Below are positions 42,348 through 48,433 of a DNA stretch of 48,433 nucleotides, piece after piece. Every line of letters starts with the position of its first letter. Positions within the stretch are counted from its first letter, which is position 1. The notes under the pieces were generated by a model. That model saw only the letters and a list, made by a program, of their open reading frames with translations, did not search any database and was not told where the DNA came from. The translations under genes were made by a program, and so were the position numbers. This stretch comes from Collinsella aerofaciens. Lineage in GTDB: Bacteria > Actinomycetota > Coriobacteriia > Coriobacteriales > Coriobacteriaceae. The DNA is taken from NCBI RefSeq assembly GCF_902364945.1, contig NZ_CABJFS010000005.1:169952-218384 (forward strand). Direction: 5' to 3'.

Positions 42348-43913
42348 ATGACACCTGCGCGCTTTGAAATCGGACAAAAGCACAAGCAGGAGAGCGAGGC
42401 GGGTTCCAAGGCTAGTTGGAACACGCCTCGTTCCGATTCACGGCCAACGATGAGCTATCCCTCGCGCATGGCACTTGCTTTTGCTCTGACATCGCTCATG
42501 ACGGTATTGGTGCTGGTGGGCGTGGTCTCTGTTGTGTGGGGCACGGTCTTTTCGGATTACACGCGCTCTAATATCGTCGAAATCGCAAATTCCGCTGCCG
42601 AAAAGCTTGCGACGTCGTATGAGGAAAACGGCAATTGGACTGCGGGCGAGCTACGTACGGTCGCGACATCGAGTTTGGTGTCCGACGATTTGGGTATGCA
42701 GGTCGTCAACAAGAAAGGCGTTGTCGTTTATGACGACTCATGGCCTTCGGCAAGCGCGACCGCCGATGTGCGCGAGAACGAATCGCCGTCGAGCAGCTCG
42801 AGCGGGAAAAAAGCATCGCATAGTCCGGTCTCGTCGGCTCCCACCGGCTCCGATAGCGTTGCAAACGTCGAAATCATAACGTCTTCCGGCGAGCATGTCG
42901 GACAAGTAAAGCTGTGGGCCATCGGCTCCGATGCCTTGCTCACCAAGGCAGATTCTGCGTTTAGGGAGAAGACCTTTAACGCCATGGCCCTTGCTGCGGT
43001 TGTTGCAGTTTGCATTTCGGTCGTTATCGGATCACTCGTGTCGCGCATGCTCACCAAGCCGATTCACCGTATTACCAGCACGGCCAAGCAAATTCGCGAT
43101 GGCGATCTGTCTGCTCGTACGGGCTTGCGCGGCGATGACGAGATCGATCAACTGGGCGAGACGTTCGATGAGATGGCCACTTCGCTCGAGAAGGATATGA
43201 AACACGAGAAACGTTTGACCTCGGACGTGGCTCACGAACTTCGTACTCCGCTTATGGCCATGCTCGCAACGGTCGAGGCCATGCAGGATGGCGTATATCC
43301 TACCGACGATGAGCACTTGGAGACTGTTGCTTCCGAGACGCGTCGCCTGGCTCGTCTGGTGCAGCAGATGCTCGACCTGTCGCGCATGGAAAACAGCACG
43401 GCTCCGCTCAACCTTGAGCCGGTGGACATGGTTCCTTTCGTGCGTTCCATCGTCAATGCCCAGGAGCGCCTGTTTGTCGACCGCGATCTGCGCTTGCGCT
43501 TTGCTGACGAGACCCAAGGTCACGACGATGTCGTCGAAGCCGATCCCGACATGATCACACAATGCGTCATCAATCTCATGAGCAACGCCATGCGCTACAC
43601 CCCCGAGGGCGGTTGGGTCGTGGTGTCGGTGCTCAGTGACCGCAAACACGTCAGCATTGCCGTTTCTGATACCGGCATCGGTATTGCCAAGGATGACTTG
43701 TCGCGCATCTTCGGCCGTTTTTGGCGCGCCGATGCCAGCCGTGCCCGTGAGGCGGGCGGTCTGGGCGTGGGCCTCGCCGTGACTAAACAGATCGTCGAGC
43801 GCCATCACGGCTACATATCCGTGGAGTCGGAGCTTGGAAAGGGTACGACTTTTACGATTCATCTGCCTCGCGAGCACACGGCGGACGCGGCATCTACTAC
43901 AATGGAGCACTAG
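42348..43913 (+). CDS. Sensor histidine kinase
   Basis: A 521-aa membrane kinase pairing with the preceding regulator. Transmembrane helices lie near residues 42-66 and 205-228, with an extracytoplasmic domain between them that contains a Ser-rich stretch (SPSSSSSGKK). Then come HAMP (LTKPIHRITSTAKQI), DHp with His296 (SDVAHELRTPL) and a HATPase domain with N-box (INLMSNAMRYT), DTGIGIA and GGLGVGLAV. All catalytic motifs are intact. The N-terminal 35 residues are hydrophilic and unusually long for the family. Confidence 0.93.
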   Translation: MTPARFEIGQKHKQESEAGSKASWNTPRSDSRPTMSYPSRMALAFALTSLMTVLVLVGVVSVVWGTVFSDYTRSNIVEIANSAAEKLATSYEENGNWTAGELRTVATSSLVSDDLGMQVVNKKGVVVYDDSWPSASATADVRENESPSSSSSGKKASHSPVSSAPTGSDSVANVEIITSSGEHVGQVKLWAIGSDALLTKADSAFREKTFNAMALAAVVAVCISVVIGSLVSRMLTKPIHRITSTAKQIRDGDLSARTGLRGDDEIDQLGETFDEMATSLEKDMKHEKRLTSDVAHELRTPLMAMLATVEAMQDGVYPTDDEHLETVASETRRLARLVQQMLDLSRMENSTAPLNLEPVDMVPFVRSIVNAQERLFVDRDLRLRFADETQGHDDVVEADPDMITQCVINLMSNAMRYTPEGGWVVVSVLSDRKHVSIAVSDTGIGIAKDDLSRIFGRFWRADASRAREAGGLGVGLAVTKQIVERHHGYISVESELGKGTTFTIHLPREHTADAASTTMEH

Positions 43914-43973
43914 CTTTTCGCTATTCGGTGAAGGAGGGGTTTCGTCCCTGCCGCTCCGAGTTTGCGAAAACGT

Positions 43974-43991
43974 GCGGGAAAGAACCCGCAT
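43974..43991 (+). other. Short hairpin between kinase gene and purC
   Basis: TGCGGG (43974-43979) pairs with CCCGCA (43986-43991). There is only a weak T-rich tail, so it is at best a weak terminator or a leader hairpin of purC. Confidence 0.35.
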
Positions 43992-44022
43992 TACTGTCGT
44001 ATTTTGGTAAGGAGTGACTCAC

Positions 44023-44910
44023 GTGACAACGATGGAGCGTCGTCCGGATTCCCGTGGCAAGGTTCGTGATATCTACGATGCCGGTGAAAACCTGCTGATG
44101 GTCGCCACCGACCGCATTTCTGCGTTCGACTTCATTCTTCCCGACGAGATTCCGTTTAAGGGAGAGGTGCTCAACCGCATCTCGGCATTCTGGTTCGATA
44201 AGTTTGCCGGCATCGTTCCCAACCACCTCGTTTCCATCGACCCGGCGGATTTCCCCGAGGAGTTTGCTGAGTATCGTGACTACCTCGCCGGCCGCGCCAT
44301 GCTGGTTAAGAAGGCCCAGACGATTCCTATCGAGTGCATCGTCCGCGGCTATCTGACCGGTTCGGGCAAGAAGACCTACGACGAGAACGGCACCGTCTGC
44401 GGCATCCAGCTGCCTGAGGGCCTGACCGAGGCTTCCAAGCTTCCCGAGCCGCTGTTCACGCCGTCCACGAAGGCCGAGATCGGTGACCACGACGAGAACA
44501 TCTCGTTCGAGCGTTGCTGCGAGATCGTGGGCGAGGACATCGCCACGCAGATTCGCGACCTTTCCCTCAAGATCTACAAGGCTGCCGCCGAGTATGCAGC
44601 GACCCGTGGCATCATCATTGCCGACACCAAGTTCGAGTTCGGTGTCATCGATGGCAAGGTTACGCTGATCGACGAGTGCCTCACGCCCGACTCCAGCCGT
44701 TTCTGGCCTGCCGCCAGCTACGAGGAGGGCAAGATTCAGCCCAGCTACGACAAGCAATTCGTCCGCAATTGGCTCAAAGCCAACTGGGATATGACGGGGG
44801 AGACCCCGCATCTGCCCGCCGAGGTCATCGATGGCACGTCCGAGCGCTATCGCGAGGCCTTCCAGATCATCACGGGCTCCCAGTTCACAAGCATGAAGGA
44901 GAACGCATAA
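44023..44910 (+). CDS. purC: Phosphoribosylaminoimidazole-succinocarboxamide synthase
   Basis: SAICAR synthetase (295 aa), the purine step just before PurB, which is also in this window about 12 kb away. Motifs include GKVRDIYDAG, ATDRISAFDF, VRGYLTGSGKK and the metal/ATP site IADTKFEFG. The GTG at 44023 is 8 nt after aaggag and fits better than the GTG at 44014, which overlaps that site. It is followed at once by a membrane-protein gene. Confidence 0.95.
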   Translation: MTTMERRPDSRGKVRDIYDAGENLLMVATDRISAFDFILPDEIPFKGEVLNRISAFWFDKFAGIVPNHLVSIDPADFPEEFAEYRDYLAGRAMLVKKAQTIPIECIVRGYLTGSGKKTYDENGTVCGIQLPEGLTEASKLPEPLFTPSTKAEIGDHDENISFERCCEIVGEDIATQIRDLSLKIYKAAAEYAATRGIIIADTKFEFGVIDGKVTLIDECLTPDSSRFWPAASYEEGKIQPSYDKQFVRNWLKANWDMTGETPHLPAEVIDGTSERYREAFQIITGSQFTSMKENA

Positions 44911-45486
44911 GTGAGTACCCGTAGCGCCACGAACAAGCGCACGCAATCCCACGAGGTTACCGGGGTTGCGCGCAAGTCCGCTGCATCCGCCAAGCCCGCC
45001 CGTCAGGCAGCGAGCTCTGTCCGCGTCGTGCCGGCTTCGTCTAAGGCACGCCGCAAAGAGCTCGAGAAGGGCGAGAACCTCGAGGGCCTCTCTAAAGAGG
45101 AGAAGCGCGCCCGCAAGGCTAAGCAGCGCGCCAAGGAGGATCGCATCTACACGGTGTCGAATATCCTTCTCAAGCAGGATGAGGACTACACCAAGCGCCG
45201 CCGCATCTGGTGGGCCGTGCTCACTATCGGCATGGTGCTCGTCGTGGCCATTTGGGCTTCGCTGTACTTCGCTCCCGCTGGCATGGTGTCCAGCCCTGTC
45301 CAGATGGTCGGCATTGTTTTGTCCTACGTCGTCATTTTGGGTGACTTCATCTACGACTTCGTTCGTATTCGTCCCCTGCGCAACATGTACCGCACGCAGG
45401 CCGAGGGCATGTCCGAGAACAAGCTCAACGCCCTTATCGAGCGCTCGGCTGCCGAGGAGGACAAGAAGGACTCCAAGAAGAAGTAG
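44911..45486 (+). CDS. Two-helix membrane protein with basic N-terminus
   Basis: A 191-aa protein starting with GTG directly at the purC stop. The first 90 residues are highly basic and Ala-rich with a KEEKRARKAKQRAKEDR run. Two hydrophobic segments follow (about 100-120 and 132-152), then a charged C-terminal tail. No known domain recognised. It is probably co-transcribed with purC. Confidence 0.65.
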   Translation: MSTRSATNKRTQSHEVTGVARKSAASAKPARQAASSVRVVPASSKARRKELEKGENLEGLSKEEKRARKAKQRAKEDRIYTVSNILLKQDEDYTKRRRIWWAVLTIGMVLVVAIWASLYFAPAGMVSSPVQMVGIVLSYVVILGDFIYDFVRIRPLRNMYRTQAEGMSENKLNALIERSAAEEDKKDSKKK

Positions 45487-45516
45487 CGTTTGCATGCATA
45501 CTTATCGCTAAGATAT

Positions 45517-45549
45517 AAGGCGCGTCGTTTTTGCGGCGCGCCTTTTTAC
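45517..45549 (+). terminator. Terminator of the purC operon
   Basis: An 8-bp stem (45517-45524 with 45537-45544) followed by a T-run. Confidence 0.8.
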
Positions 45550-45575
45550 TGTTCTATAGATAGATGGAGTGGCAC

Positions 45576-46856
45576 ATGATTCGAGCTGCCCTGACGGTCG
45601 AAGAGGCTCTGGAGGGCATGAAGGCCCTAGAGCCCAAGATTAAAAACTATGCGCGCCTGGTTGTCCGCAAGGGCGTAAACGTCAAGCCCGGTCAGGAGGT
45701 TGTCGTTCAGTCTCCGGTCGAGTGCGCGCCGTTTGCGCGCGTGGTGGTCGCGGAGGCCTATGCCTCCGGTGCCGGTCACGTGACGGTTATTTGGGCCGAT
45801 GACGCCGTGACGAGGCTCACGTACGAGCATGTCGAGAAAAGCTATTTTGAGCAGACGCCCGAGTGGAAGCGCCTGCAGCTTGATTCACTGGCCCAGGATG
45901 GTGCCTGCTTTATCTTTATCGAGGGTGCGGACCCTGCCGCTCTTAAGGGCATCGATCCCGCTAAGCCTGCTGCAGCTTCTAAGGCAAGGAACACGCAGTG
46001 CAAGGTCTTCCGCCGCGGACTGGACTACAACATCAACCCGTGGTGCATCGCCGGCGCGCCGGTCGTTGCCTGGGCGCGCGAGGTGTTCCCGGGAGACGCC
46101 GATGAGGTTGCAATCTATAAGCTGTGGAATGCGATTCTGCATACCGCTCGCGCCGATGGCCAGGACCCGGAGAGCGACTGGGAACTCCATGACGCCGCAT
46201 TCGAAAAGAACCTGCGTTTCCTGAACGACAATCGTTTCGACTACCTGCATTACACCTCGGCAAATGGAACCGATCTGACGATTGGCATGACGAAAGGTCA
46301 CGAGTGGGCCGGCGGCAAGGGCAAGACGCCCGATGGGCACCCCTTCTTCCCCAACATTCCCACCGAGGAAGTCTTCACCTCGCCTGATCGTATGCGTGCC
46401 GACGGTATCGTGTATTCGGCTATGCCGCTCATTCACCACGGTAACAAGGTTGACGATTTTTGGATTAAGTTCGAGGCGGGCCGCGTAGTGGACTACGATG
46501 CCCGCGTGGGTAAGGCGACGCTTGCGAGCATTATTGACACCGATGAAGGTGCCGCTCATCTGGGTGAGGTCGCGCTTATCTCCAAGAACACGCCGATCCG
46601 TGAAAGTGGCGTTCTATTCTATGACACGCTCTATGATGAGAACGCTAGCTGCCATCTCGCGCTGGGTGTCGGTTTCCCCGAATGCATCGAGGGTGGGTAT
46701 GACATGTCCAAGGAGGAGCTCCTGGAGCATGGCGTTAACGTCTCGAGCACGCACGTCGATTTTATGATCGGCACGGACGATATCGATATTACGGGCATTA
46801 CGCCTGATGGACGTGAAGTTGTGATTTTCCAGAACGGCCAATGGAGTTGGGAATAG
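45576..46856 (+). CDS. M29-family aminopeptidase
   Basis: A metal-dependent aminopeptidase (426 aa) of the AmpS/PepS family. It has the family signatures PNIPTEEVFTSPDRMRADG (metal-ligand Glu), the HLALGVGFPE region and THVDFMIGTDDIDI (His and Asp ligands). Start chosen at ATG 45576 (ggag 6 nt before) rather than ATG 45564. Its end overlaps the promoter of tRNA-Lys. Confidence 0.9.
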   Translation: MIRAALTVEEALEGMKALEPKIKNYARLVVRKGVNVKPGQEVVVQSPVECAPFARVVVAEAYASGAGHVTVIWADDAVTRLTYEHVEKSYFEQTPEWKRLQLDSLAQDGACFIFIEGADPAALKGIDPAKPAAASKARNTQCKVFRRGLDYNINPWCIAGAPVVAWAREVFPGDADEVAIYKLWNAILHTARADGQDPESDWELHDAAFEKNLRFLNDNRFDYLHYTSANGTDLTIGMTKGHEWAGGKGKTPDGHPFFPNIPTEEVFTSPDRMRADGIVYSAMPLIHHGNKVDDFWIKFEAGRVVDYDARVGKATLASIIDTDEGAAHLGEVALISKNTPIRESGVLFYDTLYDENASCHLALGVGFPECIEGGYDMSKEELLEHGVNVSSTHVDFMIGTDDIDITGITPDGREVVIFQNGQWSWE

Positions 46857-46875
46857 CCCCAGACCGTGGTACAAT
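46847..46875 (+). promoter_or_regulatory. Promoter of tRNA-Lys
   Basis: TTGGGA (46847-46852), a 17-bp spacer and TACAAT (46870-46875), 9 bp before the tRNA. The -35 lies inside the end of the aminopeptidase gene. Confidence 0.7.
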
Positions 46876-46884
46876 GCCACCCGC

Positions 46885-46960
46885 GGGCCGTTAGCTCAGC
46901 TGGCAGAGCAGGGGACTTTTAATCCCAAGGTCCAGGGTTCGAACCCCTGACGGCCCACCA
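46885..46960 (+). tRNA. tRNA-Lys (anticodon TTT)
   Basis: Acceptor GGGCCGT pairs with ACGGCCC; anticodon loop CTTTTAA; T-arm CCAGGGTTCGAACCCCTG; CCA encoded. Total 76 nt. A near-copy of its 3' end lies at 47117-47135. Confidence 0.97.
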
Positions 46961-46968
46961 TAGAATAG

Positions 46969-47000
46969 AAAAGCGACTGGCGGATGCCGGCCGCTTTTTT
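46969..47000 (+). terminator. Terminator of tRNA-Lys
   Basis: AAAAGCG (46969-46975) pairs with CGCTTTT (46992-46998), with an inner stem, followed by T's. A diverged copy lies at 48135-48165. Confidence 0.8.
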
Positions 47001-47010
47001 GTTGCCGCGA

Positions 47011-47135
47011 CATGGGTTCGAACCCGAAAGGGCGCGGAGCTGAGTAAACGCGTGAGCGTTTGCCAGCGCAGCGCGCAAGGCGCGAAGCGCCGCAGCGGCC
47101 GTCTGCAGAGCAGGCCGAACCTCTGACGGCCCACC
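47011..47135 (+). repeat. tRNA-Lys downstream element ending in a tRNA 3'-end copy
   Basis: It starts with a T-arm-like palindrome GGGTTCGAACCC (47014-47025), continues with hairpins such as AAACGC-GTGA-GCGTTT and GGCGC-GAA-GCGCC, and ends with GAACCTCTGACGGCCCACC (47117-47135), one base different from the tRNA-Lys end at 46941-46959. The organisation parallels the element after tRNA-Gly. Confidence 0.8.
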
Positions 47136-47153
47136 CAAAGAAAGGAAAACGAA

Positions 47154-47951
47154 ATGAAAACAGATAGATACGGAATTAGCGGCAGCACATTAAAGATAAT
47201 AGCGGCCATTTCGATGGTTCTCGATCATGTAAGCAGGATCGTCCTGACCAATGGAATCATGACTCACGCATCGTACAATCAGATATCAGACGAACAGTGG
47301 GCGATTCTAAGCGAGGCTTCGGATGTGCTTCATGTTCTTGGCAGGATTGCATTTCCCTTATTTTGCTTTTTGATAGTTGAGGGATTTTTGCATACTCATG
47401 ACATAAAGAGGTACCTGCGAAATATGCTTGTCTTCGCAATCATTGCGGAGCCCATATACGATTTCGTTCAAACCGGGCAACTATTTGACCTTCGGCAACA
47501 AAATGTTATGTGTGAGCTCCTGCTTTGCTTGGTCTTCTTGATAATTCTGGAAAAGATACAAAGCCTTTCAAAATGGAAGAGGTACATCGCAGAAACTGCT
47601 CTGATTGTTTTGACAGCACTGGCAGCTGAATACACTAAACTAGATGGCGGTGTGTATGGCATTCTGCTTGTGGCTGCATTCTATTTATTCCACGACAGCA
47701 AGGCCAAGATGTTCTTTGCTGCAGTATGCGCAGTGCTCCTTTCGTCATGCCATATAGTTGGCGGCGGATTTGAGTTTGCTACAGCTAATATATTTAATCC
47801 TGATGTTGCTGCCGCGGTCGTTTCGTTGCTGCTTATCAATCTTTATAATGGCAAGCGAGGGCTGAAGCTCAAATATTTCTTCTACATTTTCTATCCGGCT
47901 CATCTTGCTCTGCTTTATGGTGTCTCACTTATTGTTTTGAACTGTCTTTAA
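47154..47951 (+). CDS. traX: TraX-family membrane protein
   Basis: A 265-aa multi-pass membrane protein of the TraX family, first known as the F-plasmid pilin acetylase. Family features: LKIIAAISMVLDHV, LGRIAFPLFCFLIVEGF, TRDI-like HDIKRYLRNMLVFAIIAEPIYD and the ending YFFYIFYPAHLALLYG. Related proteins acylate surface molecules in some commensals. An aaggaaaacgaa ribosome region precedes the ATG. It is clearly more AT-rich than the surrounding genes, which together with the flanking tRNA repeats suggests horizontal transfer. Confidence 0.88.
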   Translation: MKTDRYGISGSTLKIIAAISMVLDHVSRIVLTNGIMTHASYNQISDEQWAILSEASDVLHVLGRIAFPLFCFLIVEGFLHTHDIKRYLRNMLVFAIIAEPIYDFVQTGQLFDLRQQNVMCELLLCLVFLIILEKIQSLSKWKRYIAETALIVLTALAAEYTKLDGGVYGILLVAAFYLFHDSKAKMFFAAVCAVLLSSCHIVGGGFEFATANIFNPDVAAAVVSLLLINLYNGKRGLKLKYFFYIFYPAHLALLYGVSLIVLNCL

Positions 47952-48103
47952 AAACTCTCAAACAAGTCTCTGAAAGCAGAACTAAATTGACCCAAAGACT
48001 GCTTGTGAATTTCCGGAAGACCTGTGAGATACGAGGATAGACAACGAGGGCTGTAGAAAGATGCTTCGAAAGCATGAATGGCAGCGAGAAAATGAGTTCG
48101 GAA

Positions 48104-48194
48104 GAACCCCTCTGGATGCTCCAGCATAGAATAGAAAGCGATCGGCTCCGGCTGGTCGCTTTTTTGTTACCGATGCACGGTTCGAACCCGAACT
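48104..48194 (+). repeat. Second copy of the tRNA-Lys downstream sequence
   Basis: CATAGAATAGAAA (48125-48137), CGCTTTTTTGTT and GGTTCGAACCCGAA match the sequence after tRNA-Lys (46959-47028) in the same order and spacing, with diverged stem bases. GAACCCCT at 48104-48111 may be a remnant T-arm. It brackets the traX region with the tRNA-Lys 3' end. Confidence 0.75.
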
Positions 48195-48195
48195 T

Positions 48196-48357
48196 CTATA
48201 TATAGGAACGCTTGGCGAACAAAACCTGCCTTTTACCGACGGGAAACAAATAACCGATGCTTTTGGAGTAAAGTGGCGCTCCAGAGATGACCGATGCCTC
48301 AACATCTATAAACCAGCTGGTCACCGCCAATATCAGAAGCTGATGCTTCAGTTATAA
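48196..48357 (+). pseudogene. Possible C-terminal gene fragment
   Basis: An open frame reads LYIGTLGEQNLPFTDGK and continues about 37 codons to TAA at 48355-48357, with protein-like composition but no start codon context; upstream it runs into the repeated terminator sequence. It may be the truncated 3' end of a gene cut by the island. Family not recognised. Confidence 0.35.
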
Positions 48358-48433
48358 CCTCAGTGACGTGACTGAGGGACCTATTCATTTGTGAACAAAA
48401 TATGGAGTGCGCGATTCCCGCCCCCGGCGCCCC
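48358..48433. other. Window end: short hairpin, otherwise nothing recognised
   Basis: CCTCAGT (48358-48364) pairs with ACTGAGG (48371-48377); no T-run follows. The rest to the window end shows no gene. The 47952-48103 stretch after traX is AT-rich and also without a recognisable gene. Confidence 0.4.

Noticed and set aside
46919..47209. Minus-strand frames across tRNA-Lys ending in AVRGSNPGPWD
   Set aside because: This is the familiar false translation of tRNA antisense sequence, not a protein.
47982..48305. 107-codon minus-strand open frame after traX
   Set aside because: It runs through the duplicated tRNA-Lys terminator sequence and has no ribosome site or family resemblance.

Overview
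The window is a high-G+C actinobacterial chromosome segment spanning the replication origin. Protein sequences, gene order and sorting motifs point to class Coriobacteriia, most likely Collinsella or a close relative. This is an inference from family resemblance; no 16S rRNA or other definitive marker lies in the window.

Layout. (1) 298-11448, minus strand: the origin-proximal replication cluster. In transcription order it is an unusual SpoIIAB-like ATPase, dnaA, dnaN, recF, a DciA/DUF721 protein, gyrB and gyrA. DnaA-box-like repeats lie on both sides of dnaA (8177-8343 and 11522-11628), and a DnaA-trio-like AT-rich tract abuts dnaN, so the origin looks bipartite. (2) 11692-16833, plus strand: rpmH-rnpA-yidD-yidC-jag, then rsmG, three evenly spaced parS sites, parA-parB and a small YtxH-like protein. 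(3) 17033-27562: rlmN, ddl, an exonuclease/helicase of the DinG family, a PafB/PafC-like pair of WYL regulators, a large membrane protein with a degraded M28 peptidase fold, and a small membrane protein. (4) 27629-31060: a sortase-anchored adhesin with a thioester domain and Cna-B-like repeats. (5) 31358-31885: tRNA-Gly followed by a tandem array of non-coding units, each ending in a copy of the tRNA 3' end. (6) 31988-37090: purB, then an Ig-like (BIG2) surface protein bracketed by purB and a duplicated fragment of the purB 3' end, with a G10 tract in its putative promoter. (7) 37204-46856: a membrane-anchored solute-binding protein and GGDEF protein pair, a TSCPD protein and a Tat lipoprotein, a two-component system, purC, a membrane protein and an M29 aminopeptidase. 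(8) 46885-48433: tRNA-Lys, a tRNA-downstream element like that at tRNA-Gly, an AT-rich traX gene, a second copy of the tRNA-Lys downstream sequence and a gene fragment. The last part looks like a small integrated island.

How it fits together. The minus-strand cluster initiates replication (DnaA), provides the clamp (DnaN), probably aids helicase loading (DciA-like), repairs gaps (RecF) and controls supercoiling (GyrAB). The plus-strand arm supplies translation and membrane-insertion functions and segregates the new origins (ParA/ParB/parS). The accessory part is rich in surface and sensing proteins typical of a gut commensal.

The strongest candidates for new biology are the ATPase/Q-rich/winged-helix protein between the origin and dnaA, the variant DnaA DNA-binding motif with its variant box, and the repeated tRNA-3'-end elements after both tRNAs.
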